Shown: positions 1-6,886, counted from the stretch's first letter. The stretch: 13,022 nt of DNA from Ruminococcus flavefaciens (GCA_902796705.1 CADBQF010000259.1:1-13022), one strand, 5' to 3'. Numbers and translations are program-made. The notes: generated by a model from the letters alone, not told the origin.

Positions 1-103
1 AGCGTCCCGTCAGGGGAAATTTGACGCTGAAAGTTTTAGGAAAGGAGTTTGAGGAAGAACCCTTTTTCAAAAGGGTTTTCCTCAATATAAGTATGGACAT
101 ACT
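1..103. repeat. Intergenic hairpin-rich segment, possible dispersed palindromic element
   Basis: This non-coding stretch holds three inverted repeats in a row. AGCGTC at 1-6 pairs with GACGCT at 23-28. A long stem at 51-83 pairs GAGGAA-AACCCTTTT with AAAAGGGTT-TTCCTC, with one bulged G at 57 and almost no loop. AGTATG at 90-95 pairs with CATACT at 98-103. The long stem resembles a terminator but has no T tract on either strand. Its style recalls the dispersed intergenic palindromes of Ruminococcus-type genomes, which is an impression from memory and not a comparison. It could also be the 3' end of an upstream transcription unit outside the window. Confidence 0.45.
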
Positions 104-178
104 CACAGTTACTCCCCTGTAGGAAGCGGCGGGTTATTATATATCGGGTGGAATCCAGTTAAGCTGCTTACAAAATAC

Positions 179-207
179 TTGATTTTAGTTGAAAAATGCT
201 GTATAAT
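179..207 (+). promoter_or_regulatory. Predicted sigma-A promoter of the sugar-uptake operon
   Basis: A perfect -10 hexamer TATAAT lies at 202-207 and a TTGATT -35 element at 179-184, with the ideal 17-base spacer. Transcription would start near 214, giving a leader of about 25 bases before the lipoprotein gene. The surrounding DNA is AT-rich. The -35 matches the consensus TTGACA at four of six positions. No obvious CcpA cre site was found near it. Confidence 0.7.
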
Positions 208-225
208 ATTAATATCATTATATTT

Positions 226-231
226 AAGGGA
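226..231 (+). promoter_or_regulatory. Ribosome binding site deciding the lipoprotein start
   Basis: AAGGGA sits 7 bases before the ATG at 239. This supports 239 as the start over an in-frame TTG at 179, which overlaps the promoter -35 element and would add 20 residues ahead of a well-formed lipoprotein signal peptide. Confidence 0.7.
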
Positions 232-238
232 TGAGAGC

Positions 239-1546
239 ATGAAAAAATACATTTCACTTATTGCAGCTTGCTGCACGATGACTCTCTTCTCCTGCGGCAG
301 CAACAAACAAAGCAGCGTTACTCCTCCGGACGGCGGACTTGACAAGTGTACCCTCCGTTTTTCATGGTGGGGCGGAGATGACCGCCATGAAGCTACACTT
401 GCGGCTATCGACCGCTGGAACGAACTTCACCCCGATATCACTATCAAACCGGAATACGGCGGCTGGGACGGCTGGACAGAAAAAGTCAGCACGCAGATAA
501 ACGGCGGAACTGAACCTGATATCATGCAGATAAACTATGACTGGCTCATAACCCTCTCGCCTGACGGAAAAGGTTTTTATGACCTGAATGAACTCGACAA
601 GTTCCTTGACCTTTCAGGTTTTGATAATGACACGCTCTCGTTCGGCATGATCGACGGAAAGCTCAATGCTGTCACTGTTTCTATCTGCGGCAGAGGTCTG
701 TTCTACAATTCAGAGATATTCAGGCGGCTCGGTCAGGATTATCCTTCGACATGGGACGAACTGATCGCACTCGGAAAACCTTTCGGAGAAAAGGGATATT
801 ATCCGCTCGATCTCGATATCCAGTCCGGAAGTACGGCATGGTATCTTGCAGTCGTATATGTTCAGCAGCAGACAGGAAAAGAATTCATCACAATGGACGG
901 AAAACTCGGTTTCACCGTAGATGACATAATCTCTGCCCTTGAGTTCTACAAAACGCTTGAGGAAAACCACGTCACACGGACCATACGCACCCGTACCGAC
1001 GAAGACGGAAATGCCGCTCTCTATCAGTCGGCTGAATTTATTAACGGGAATATCGCCGGTGTCCTTGAATGGGGCAGTGCTGTGGGAAAATACGAATCTG
1101 TCCTTCCTGACGGAGTGCTTGAGGCAGGCCCTCTGCTCGGTGACGGAAACGGAAATACCAGCGGCTGGCTCATCAAACCTTCTCTTATGTATGCGGTGTC
1201 ACGCAATACGAGCCACCCGGATGAAGCTGCGGCATTTCTTGATTTTCTGCTGAATGATGCTTCCTGTGCAGAGATACTCGGCACTACAAGAGGTATCCCG
1301 GCTTCACGCTTTGCTGAAGAAGCTTTCGAAAAAAGCGGCTCTCTGACAGGTCTTGCACAGGAGAGCGATTCTCTGTTCGAGCAGATCGATACCGTCACTA
1401 TCAGTCCGTATATGGAGCTTTCACGAATGAAGGAGTTCTACAATACTGCTATCGAGAAGATCTCGTATGATTCTGCGGATATACCTACGGCTGCACAGGA
1501 ATTGTATGATTCGGCTGAAAAATATCTGGAGAAGATCAGAAAATGA
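239..1546 (+). CDS. ABC transporter sugar-binding lipoprotein (solute-binding family 1)
   Basis: This 435-residue protein is the likely extracellular receptor of a CUT1-type oligosaccharide ABC importer. It begins with a lipoprotein signal peptide: basic MKK, a hydrophobic stretch, then lipobox L16-F17-S18-C19, so it should be lipid-anchored at Cys19 after processing by Lgt and Lsp. The mature part opens with a strand containing FSWWGGDDRH (residues 41-50) and continues with NELHPDITIK (61-70) and EPDIMQINYDW (92-102), the usual layout of family 1 solute-binding proteins. Aromatic residues such as W43, W44, W76 and W79 are candidates for stacking on sugar rings. Length is typical. It is the first gene of the operon and overlaps the next permease by ATGA. 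The substrate is not readable from the protein; the linked GH105 enzyme suggests unsaturated pectic oligosaccharides. Confidence 0.9.
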   Translation: MKKYISLIAACCTMTLFSCGSNKQSSVTPPDGGLDKCTLRFSWWGGDDRHEATLAAIDRWNELHPDITIKPEYGGWDGWTEKVSTQINGGTEPDIMQINYDWLITLSPDGKGFYDLNELDKFLDLSGFDNDTLSFGMIDGKLNAVTVSICGRGLFYNSEIFRRLGQDYPSTWDELIALGKPFGEKGYYPLDLDIQSGSTAWYLAVVYVQQQTGKEFITMDGKLGFTVDDIISALEFYKTLEENHVTRTIRTRTDEDGNAALYQSAEFINGNIAGVLEWGSAVGKYESVLPDGVLEAGPLLGDGNGNTSGWLIKPSLMYAVSRNTSHPDEAAAFLDFLLNDASCAEILGTTRGIPASRFAEEAFEKSGSLTGLAQESDSLFEQIDTVTISPYMELSRMKEFYNTAIEKISYDSADIPTAAQELYDSAEKYLEKIRK

Positions 1547-2436
1547 AAAAACACCCCTATCAGAATCCGACCGGTGTTCCGGCATATACAGGACTCCTCC
1601 TGATATCGCCTTTCATCATCGGGGCGGTCATATTCACTGTCTATCCCTTTGTATGCTCGTTCATACTCGGCATGACTGAGAGCAGCATCTCCCGTGAACT
1701 GAGATTTACAGGGCTGAAAAATTACGCTGAGATGTTCCGGAGCGATAGTTTCCGGAACGCTCTTTCTGTTACTGTAAAATACGCTCTGATACTCGTTCCG
1801 CTGAAACTCATCGTGTCGCTGCTGACAGCAATGCTGCTCAATGCGGAGATAAAAGGCATGAGATTTTTCAGGACTGCTTTCTATCTGCCGTCGATACTCG
1901 GCTCTAATCTTGCCGTTGTCATCATGTGGCAGTATCTTTTCAAATCAAAGGGACTCGTAAACCAGCTTCTCGGACTATGCGGTGCTGCTCCTGTGAGCTG
2001 GTATGGAGACAGCCGGTATGCACTTTTTATAATCGTACTCCTGAGACTGTGGGAATTCGGCTCGACGATGCTGATATTCTTCACTGCTCTGCGTGATATC
2101 CCGTCGGAATACTACGAGGCCGCCAGAGTTGACGGCTGCGGAGCTGTACGCTCATTTTTCAGCATCACGCTCCCTCAGCTTAAAAATGTCATCTTCATCA
2201 ATCTCGTTTTACAGACGATCGCCGCTCTTCAGGAGTTCAACGCACCGTACATGATAACAGGCGGAAATCCCATGAAGTCAACATACACTATAGGTATGCT
2301 CATCTATGACGAAATGTTCGCATATAGTGACATAGGCTCGGCAAATGCCGTGTCGTGGGTGCTTTTTGCCTTCATCACACTGACTGTGGTGATACTTTTC
2401 CGTATCACAGGCAGGCTCAGGGAGGAGAAGATATGA
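1543..2436 (+). CDS. Sugar ABC transporter permease, MalF/UgpA type
   Basis: This 297-residue membrane protein is one half of the transmembrane channel of the importer. It has about six membrane segments, beginning near residues 17-40 and including roughly 75-98, 113-133, 158-180, 214-231 and 267-287. The diagnostic EAA loop, which docks on the ATPase, is at 192-211: E192-A193-A194, R195, V196, D197, G198, and closing L210-P211. The start overlaps the lipoprotein stop (ATGA at 1543-1546) and is preceded by GGAGAAG at 1528-1534, so translation is probably coupled. The order, lipoprotein then MalF-like then MalG-like, is standard for CUT1 operons. No ATPase gene is linked, so a shared MsmX/MsmK-like ATPase elsewhere is inferred. 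Confidence 0.92.
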   Translation: MKKHPYQNPTGVPAYTGLLLISPFIIGAVIFTVYPFVCSFILGMTESSISRELRFTGLKNYAEMFRSDSFRNALSVTVKYALILVPLKLIVSLLTAMLLNAEIKGMRFFRTAFYLPSILGSNLAVVIMWQYLFKSKGLVNQLLGLCGAAPVSWYGDSRYALFIIVLLRLWEFGSTMLIFFTALRDIPSEYYEAARVDGCGAVRSFFSITLPQLKNVIFINLVLQTIAALQEFNAPYMITGGNPMKSTYTIGMLIYDEMFAYSDIGSANAVSWVLFAFITLTVVILFRITGRLREEKI

Positions 2437-3260
2437 AAAAACTCCCTGCATATATTCTTCTCATAATGACCGCCGCTGTGATGCTCTACCCTCTTCTATG
2501 GCTGATCGGTGCTTCTTTCAAGTCAAACAGCGAGATATACAGTACGGCATGGTTCGTCCCGGAACACTTTGACTTCTCTGTATACAAAAAAGCATGGCAG
2601 ACCGGCACAGGTCATTCTCTGGGGAAATACTTTTTCAACACTTTCATGGTGATACTGCCAAAAACGCTGTTTGCTGTGCTTTCATCGGTGCTTGTGGCTT
2701 ACGGTTTTGCACGCTTCGATTTTCCGATGAAGAAATTTTTCTTTGCCCTGCTCATGGGAAGTATGTTCATGCCCGCTGTTGTAACGGTCATGCCGCTTTA
2801 CCTGATGTGGAGCAAGCTTGGTATGCTCGATACATATATCCCCCTCACGCTCCCCTCTCTCTTTGCGTGTGAGGGAATGTTCGTCTTCATACTGATACAA
2901 TTTTTCAAGGGCGTGCCGAAAGAATTCGACGAGGCAGCAAGGATCGACGGCTGCGGCACTCTCAGGACGCTCTTCTATGTTCTTCTTCCGTGTATAAGAC
3001 CGGCTGTCGTGACGATATCCGTGTTTACTTTCCTATGGACGATGAACGATTTTCTTACACCGCTGATAATGATAAATTCTACCGAAAAATATACCCTCGC
3101 CCTCGCTCTGCGTACTTCCGTGGACAGCACCGGTCAGGGATATGAGGAACGAAAGATCATTGCTATGTCTGTGCTCGGACTGATACCCTCCGTAACAGTC
3201 TTTGCAGCCGCACAGAAAAAATTTGTCAGCAGTATGACCGCAGGAGGATTATCTGGATGA
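2433..3260 (+). CDS. Sugar ABC transporter permease, MalG/UgpE type
   Basis: This 275-residue protein is the second channel subunit. It has six predicted membrane segments, starting with residues 7-26. The EAA loop is at 167-186 (E167-A168-A169, R170, I171, D172, G173, closing L185-P186). The C-terminus, with FVSSMTAGGLSG at 264-275, matches the typical ending of MalG-type subunits. The ATG at 2433 overlaps the stop of the preceding permease by ATGA and has GGAGGAG at 2421-2427. An in-frame GTG at 2355 is rejected because it would lie deep inside the previous gene and add a non-membrane leader. It pairs with the upstream permease to form the heterodimeric pore. Confidence 0.92.
   Translation: MKKLPAYILLIMTAAVMLYPLLWLIGASFKSNSEIYSTAWFVPEHFDFSVYKKAWQTGTGHSLGKYFFNTFMVILPKTLFAVLSSVLVAYGFARFDFPMKKFFFALLMGSMFMPAVVTVMPLYLMWSKLGMLDTYIPLTLPSLFACEGMFVFILIQFFKGVPKEFDEAARIDGCGTLRTLFYVLLPCIRPAVVTISVFTFLWTMNDFLTPLIMINSTEKYTLALALRTSVDSTGQGYEERKIIAMSVLGLIPSVTVFAAAQKKFVSSMTAGGLSG
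3242..3247 (+). promoter_or_regulatory. Strong ribosome binding site of the GH105 gene
   Basis: A perfect AGGAGG lies 9 bases before the ATG at 3257. It is embedded in the 3' end of the MalG-like permease gene, so the hydrolase can initiate efficiently despite the overlap. Confidence 0.75.
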
Positions 3261-4387
3261 ATAAAGCTGATATTGCTGTAAAAAAATATATCGACAAGCT
3301 CATTCTCCCCTCACAGCCCCTCTCACCGCTGTGGAATACCGAGAATGTGCTTTTCAAAAAGAAACCTAAATGGAACTACATCGATAGCTGTATGATGACG
3401 GCTCTTCTCTCGCTGTATGACCTTACGGGAGATGAAAAGCTCGCACAGTTCGTCTGTAAGTTCACTGACGCTTACACTTCTCCCGACGGAGATATACCGA
3501 CTATCGATTTTTCCGACTACAACCTTGACAACCTAAACGGAGGACGCAATCTCCTCCGACTGTTCAGAATGACCGGGAATGACCGCTACCGGCTTACGGC
3601 TGAAAATATGCGTCGCTCGCAGATAGCAAAACAGCCGAGGCTCAATTGCGGCAATTTCTGGCACAAAGCGATCTATCCCTTTCAGATATGGCTTGACGGC
3701 ACTTATATGTCGATGCCTTTCATGGCGGAGTATGCGTGCAGATATTCTGAAGGCGAACTCATCGCTGACATCACTTCACAGCTCAAAAATATACGCAATA
3801 TAATGCACGACAAGACGACAGGTCTTTACTTCCACGGCTATGACGAGACAAAGAGCATGATATGGGCTGATAAAGAGACAGGTCTTTCACCGAATTTCTG
3901 GCTGAGGTCTATCGGCTGGCTGTCTGCTGCTCTTGCTGATATATGCGGTATCGTTCCGGCTGAAGAAGAACTGTACCGCCTTTGTGCTGATATGCTCGAT
4001 GAACTTCTCGTGTCGCTCGTGTCATATACCGACGAAAACGGACTTCTCCGGCAGCTCCCGGCGGTGAGCGGCGAAAAAGGCAATTACACTGAATCGAGCG
4101 GGAACCTGCTCTTCTCATATTCCGCACTCAAAGCTTCAAGGCTCGGCATCTCCGGCAATATAGTCCGGAAAGCAGGTGAAAAGGCTTTCACTTCTGTAAC
4201 CGATCTGTCACTTCGGTTCGACAACGAACTGCCCGTACTGAGCAATATCTGCCTCATGGCAGGCCTTGGAGGAGTTCCTCCGAGGAACGGCAGTATACAA
4301 TATTACCTCGGTGAAAAGGTCGTCTCCAACGACGCTAAGGGCATCGCTCCTTACATTTTAGCATATACTGAATTATGTTCTTCGTGA
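3257..4387 (+). CDS. GH105-type unsaturated uronyl (rhamnogalacturonyl) hydrolase
   Basis: This 376-residue protein resembles YteR/YesR, which hydrolyse the unsaturated galacturonic acid left at the non-reducing end of oligosaccharides by polysaccharide lyases. The YteR-like signatures appear in order: YNLDNLNGG (88-96), NFWHKAIYPFQIWLDG (133-148), TGLYFHGYDETK (188-199), ADKETGLSPNFW (204-215), YTESSGNLLFSY (277-288) and YYLGEKVVSNDAKG (349-362). D91 and D147 are spaced like the two key aspartates of UGL/YteR enzymes, with D147 the best candidate for the catalytic acid/base. Size fits an (alpha/alpha)6 barrel. No signal peptide is present, so it acts in the cytoplasm on imported substrate. 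It overlaps the upstream permease by ATGA. GH88 is a related alternative; substrate specificity is inferred, not shown. Confidence 0.88.
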   Translation: MNKADIAVKKYIDKLILPSQPLSPLWNTENVLFKKKPKWNYIDSCMMTALLSLYDLTGDEKLAQFVCKFTDAYTSPDGDIPTIDFSDYNLDNLNGGRNLLRLFRMTGNDRYRLTAENMRRSQIAKQPRLNCGNFWHKAIYPFQIWLDGTYMSMPFMAEYACRYSEGELIADITSQLKNIRNIMHDKTTGLYFHGYDETKSMIWADKETGLSPNFWLRSIGWLSAALADICGIVPAEEELYRLCADMLDELLVSLVSYTDENGLLRQLPAVSGEKGNYTESSGNLLFSYSALKASRLGISGNIVRKAGEKAFTSVTDLSLRFDNELPVLSNICLMAGLGGVPPRNGSIQYYLGEKVVSNDAKGIAPYILAYTELCSS

Positions 4388-4465
4388 GATATAGCAGTCA
4401 ACTGTGAAAATTCTATCAGAATTGTTACAAATTATTAGAAAACTATTAATTTTTGACAGAATATA

Positions 4466-4494
4466 TTGAACAATCCACAATGATATGTTATAAT
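4466..4494 (+). promoter_or_regulatory. Extended -10 sigma-A promoter of the NfeD-SPFH unit
   Basis: The -10 hexamer TATAAT at 4489-4494 is preceded by TGT, giving an extended -10 element. TTGAAC at 4466-4471 lies exactly 17 bases upstream as the -35. Start of transcription is expected near 4501, about 39 bases before the ATG. A consensus-like TTGACA at 4453-4458 is too far from this -10 and has no partner of its own. Confidence 0.75.
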
Positions 4495-4525
4495 ATATTC
4501 GTAGGGATTACTACAAATCTGATTG

Positions 4526-4534
4526 AAAGGGGGA
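4526..4534 (+). promoter_or_regulatory. Ribosome binding site fixing the NfeD-type start
   Basis: AAAGGGGGA lies 5 bases before the ATG at 4540. It favours that start over an in-frame one at 4453, which lies upstream of the promoter -10 and so could not be on the transcript. Confidence 0.75.
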
Positions 4535-4539
4535 TCACC

Positions 4540-4977
4540 ATGGAAGTCTTTGTTTGGGCAATGGTTTTTGTTTTCTTCGTGATAGCTGAGATCGTGTCCA
4601 TCCAGCTTGTATCTATTTGGTTCGCTGTGGGAGCTTTGATAACGCTCCTATGCACTTACTTCTTTGAGGGCATACCTATCCTCGGACAGCTTTTCATATT
4701 CATCATATCGTCAAGCGTGTTCCTTGCGATAAGCATTCCGTATCTGAAGAAGCGGCACAGTACCGTCCATGTATCTACTAACTCAGACCTTGATGTTGGT
4801 AAGCAGGCTGTAGTTATCGAGGACATAAACATGGACAGCGGAACAGGCCGTGTTACTCTCAATGGGGTTGACTGGAGTGCATTGCCTGCCGTAAAGGGCG
4901 ATATAATCCCGTCGGGAAGTATCGTCGTCGTAGAAAAAGTACAGGGTGCGAAGCTCATCGTTTCCCTGAAAAAGTAA
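4540..4977 (+). CDS. NfeD-like membrane protein with C-terminal OB-fold domain
   Basis: This 145-residue protein matches the short NfeD type that accompanies SPFH/band 7 proteins. It has three hydrophobic segments, about residues 3-24, 26-43 and 48-68, then a basic turn (KKRHS) and a soluble C-terminal part from about 85 to 145. The motifs VGKQAVVIEDI (86-96), GTGRVTLNGVDWSA (101-114) and GSIVVVEKVQGAKLIV (126-141) are typical of the NfeD OB-fold. The protease domain found in long NfeD proteins is absent. Only 20 bases separate it from the SPFH gene, so the two are co-transcribed. Members of this pair are thought to organise membrane microdomains; the exact role here is unknown. Confidence 0.85.
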   Translation: MEVFVWAMVFVFFVIAEIVSIQLVSIWFAVGALITLLCTYFFEGIPILGQLFIFIISSSVFLAISIPYLKKRHSTVHVSTNSDLDVGKQAVVIEDINMDSGTGRVTLNGVDWSALPAVKGDIIPSGSIVVVEKVQGAKLIVSLKK

Positions 4978-4997
4978 CCAGATGGAGGTAAATCATT

Positions 4998-5978
4998 ATG
5001 GATGGAATTCTTGGCATCATAGTTGCCGGCGTTATTATCTTTATACTTCTCGTTATAATCAGATGCTTCCGCATCGTACCGCAGGCTCATGTGTTCGTTA
5101 TCGAACGCTTCGGCTCTTTCAACTCTGAATGGCAGACAGGTGTACATATCCTGTTCCCGTTCATCGACAGGATAGCCGGAAAAGTTTCACTCAAGGAAAA
5201 AGTCGTTGACTTCAAACCGCAGCCCGTTATCACTAAGGATAACGTTACAATGCAGATAGATACTGTAGTATTCTATCAGATAACCGATGCTAAACAGTAT
5301 ATCTACGGCGTTGAAAAGCCGCTCTCAGCTATTGAGAACCTTTCGGCTACAACTCTCCGTAATATCATCGGTGAAATGGAACTCGATGCTACTCTCACTT
5401 CAAGAGATGTCATCAATACAAAGATCACTTCGATACTCGACCAGGCTACTGACCGCTGGGGTATCAAGGTGAACCGTGTCGAACTCAAGAATATCCTCCC
5501 GCCGAGAGAGATACAGGACGCTATGGAAAAGCAGATGAAGGCTGAACGTGAGCGTCGTGAAAAGATCCTCCAGGCAGAGGGTGACAAGAAGTCTCAGATC
5601 CTCGTTGCAGAAGGTGAAAAGGAATCTCAGATCCTCAGAGCTCAGGCTAAGAAGGAAGCTCAGATCCTCGAAGCTGAAGCTGAAAAGCAGGCTATGATAC
5701 TCCGTGCCGATGCCGTAAGAGAACAGAAAGTCCTCGAAGCTACCGGTGAGGCTCAGGCTATCGAACTCGTTCAGCAGGCTCTCGCAGACAGCCTTATCAA
5801 ACTCAATAATGCTGCTCCTTCCAAAAAGGTCATCCAGCTCAAAGCTCTCGAATCGTTTGCCAAAGCTGCTGACGGAAAGGCTACAAAGATCATTATTCCG
5901 AGTGAGATACAGGGACTCGCAGGCCTTGCTGCAAGCCTTAAAGGTGTTCTTGATTCGGATACTTCAAACGAACAGTAA
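4998..5978 (+). CDS. SPFH/band 7 membrane protein, stomatin/paraslipin (QmcA-like)
   Basis: This 326-residue protein has an N-terminal membrane anchor (residues 3-22), followed by a band 7 domain from about 25 to 185. Typical motifs are VIERFGSF (34-41), GVHILFPFID (48-57), VVDFKPQPVITKDNVTM (69-85) and the stretch VELKNILPPREIQDAM (161-176). Residues 190-255 form a charged helix built of six 11-residue units, and a C-terminal region ends near PSEIQGLAGLAASLKG (301-316). Such proteins oligomerise on the membrane and often modulate proteases such as FtsH. GGAGGT at 4984-4989 lies 8 bases before the ATG. Its partner is the NfeD-type gene just upstream. The family is clear; its client here is not known. 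Confidence 0.92.
   Translation: MDGILGIIVAGVIIFILLVIIRCFRIVPQAHVFVIERFGSFNSEWQTGVHILFPFIDRIAGKVSLKEKVVDFKPQPVITKDNVTMQIDTVVFYQITDAKQYIYGVEKPLSAIENLSATTLRNIIGEMELDATLTSRDVINTKITSILDQATDRWGIKVNRVELKNILPPREIQDAMEKQMKAERERREKILQAEGDKKSQILVAEGEKESQILRAQAKKEAQILEAEAEKQAMILRADAVREQKVLEATGEAQAIELVQQALADSLIKLNNAAPSKKVIQLKALESFAKAADGKATKIIIPSEIQGLAGLAASLKGVLDSDTSNEQ
5565..5762 (+). repeat. Six tandem 11-residue coiled-coil units in the SPFH gene
   Basis: Residues 190-255 divide into six units of 11, each starting IL or VL followed after one residue by Ala (ILQAEG, ILVAEG, ILRAQA, ILEAEA, ILRADA, VLEATG). The period also shows in DNA: CAGATCCTC occurs at 5595, 5628 and 5661, exactly 33 bases apart, and AAGATCCTC occurs at 5562. 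This is a hendecad pattern expected for a long straight helix, and the DNA identity hints at recent duplication of units or at constraint. Confidence 0.8.
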
Positions 5979-5998
5979 GAAACGACCGATAAATTCAA

Positions 5999-6027
5999 AG
6001 GGCGGCATTTCGCCGCCCTCTTTTTTT
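5999..6027 (+). terminator. Intrinsic terminator after the SPFH gene
   Basis: A perfect 7-base GC stem GGGCGGC (6000-6006) / GCCGCCC (6012-6018), extended by an A-T pair, closes a 5-base loop. After one C it is followed by seven T (6021-6027). It lies 20 bases after the SPFH stop codon and should end that transcript efficiently. Confidence 0.9.
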
Positions 6028-6062
6028 ACTCTGATGAAAAAATAAACTATCGTGAGGTGGAT

Positions 6063-6833
6063 ATGGACAAGATAAACTCCGGAGTGATATCCGGGCTTTA
6101 CCTGATCGGGATATCGTCATTTATCATACCGATAACTGTACAGGTATATATGAAAAGAAAATACGATGCAGGCACTGTTGTGTTTTTGATCGGTGCATTT
6201 GCATATATGGTGATATCATGGGTACGTGGTATATTCAGAGCAGTCATACTTAACGACCAGGTAAGAGAAAGTCCTGTCCTGTTCTACTTCCTGTCGGCTT
6301 TGTTATCAGGAGTATTTGAGGAAGTCGGGCGGTATCTTGTTTTCAGATACGTTATCCCCAACAAAGACAGATATTCCAACGCTGTCTCATACGGTGCGGG
6401 CCATGCGGGATTTGAAATAGCTGTAGTCAGCGGAGTAAAAGCTTTCTCTTTCGCCTCACTTTGCAGCAGGTTCAACGAAAGCGGACTTTCCGCCGTCACA
6501 AAGGGAATGACCGATACACAGATACGTCATACAGAATCTGTCCTCAAAGGATTTGCTGATGATACGCTTTATGATACTTTTTCGGGAGTATTCAGCGTTG
6601 TTACCGGTTTAGCCGGGCATATAGCCTTTTCCGTGATAGTTTTCACTGCTGTACACTATGCTTTCGACAAGAAATACCTCTTTATAGCAATAGCACTTCA
6701 CACGGCATTTGATTTCGTCACACCGTTCTACGCCTCCGCTCCGGCAGTCATTTTCCTTATATTCTATCTCCATATACCAACTATCGCATTAGTATTGTTC
6801 TCTTATAAATTATATAAAAAATCAACAGCATAA
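6063..6833 (+). CDS. YhfC-family polytopic membrane protein, putative intramembrane protease
   Basis: This 256-residue protein is mostly membrane-embedded, with about seven or eight hydrophobic segments. It carries the pattern of the YhfC family: F85-E86-E87-V88-G89-R90 in one segment, G111-A112-G113-H114 with E118 in the next, then G185-H186, H198 and a final H213 with D217. Paired Glu plus membrane His/Asp residues relate this family to CPBP/PrsW-type intramembrane proteases, but peptidase activity of YhfC proteins is not established to my knowledge. The ATG at 6063 is chosen because GAGG (6054-6057) lies 5 bases ahead; a GTG at 6057 would overlap that site. It lies 35 bases past a strong terminator and has no obvious promoter of its own. 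Confidence 0.8.
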   Translation: MDKINSGVISGLYLIGISSFIIPITVQVYMKRKYDAGTVVFLIGAFAYMVISWVRGIFRAVILNDQVRESPVLFYFLSALLSGVFEEVGRYLVFRYVIPNKDRYSNAVSYGAGHAGFEIAVVSGVKAFSFASLCSRFNESGLSAVTKGMTDTQIRHTESVLKGFADDTLYDTFSGVFSVVTGLAGHIAFSVIVFTAVHYAFDKKYLFIAIALHTAFDFVTPFYASAPAVIFLIFYLHIPTIALVLFSYKLYKKSTA

Positions 6834-6834
6834 C

Positions 6835-6861
6835 AAAAACCCCACATCTGTGGGGTTTTTT
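6835..6861. terminator. Bidirectional terminator between YhfC-type gene and ftsH
   Basis: CCCCAC (6840-6845) pairs with GTGGGG (6850-6855) around a 4-base loop. It is preceded by AAAAA (6835-6839) and followed by TTTTTT (6856-6861). Read on either strand this gives a GC stem plus a T tract, so it can stop transcripts from both converging genes in a 53-base gap. Confidence 0.9.
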
Positions 6862-6886
6862 CATGTCCGTACATTATACAGACTTA

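Larger units (their letters stand above)
4388..4539. other. Intergenic region without a clear terminator
   Basis: This AT-rich gap separates the GH105 gene from the NfeD-type gene. A weak AATTCT/AGAATT inverted repeat with a 3-base loop lies at 4409-4423; it has no GC-rich stem and no T tract, so it is a poor terminator. The right half holds the promoter described separately. Some readthrough from the sugar operon into the downstream genes is therefore possible. Confidence 0.5.

Noticed and set aside
51..83. Intrinsic terminator
   Set aside because: The stem is long, but neither strand has a T tract after it, so it is listed as a repeat rather than a terminator.
4453..4458. TTGACA as a -35 element of the NfeD promoter
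   Set aside because: It is a perfect hexamer but 30 bases from the TATAAT; no -10 is found 16-18 bases downstream of it. TTGAAC at 4466 has the correct spacing.
4466..4503. SigW-type promoter, as known for the Bacillus NfeD-flotillin operon
   Set aside because: TGAAC and CGTA words occur but are about 28 bases apart, far more than the spacing used by SigW. A sigma-A extended -10 promoter explains the region better.
4656..5147. Minus-strand open frame of 163 codons across the NfeD-SPFH junction
   Set aside because: It is antisense to two well-supported genes and its translation shows no family motif; it follows from codon bias of the real genes.
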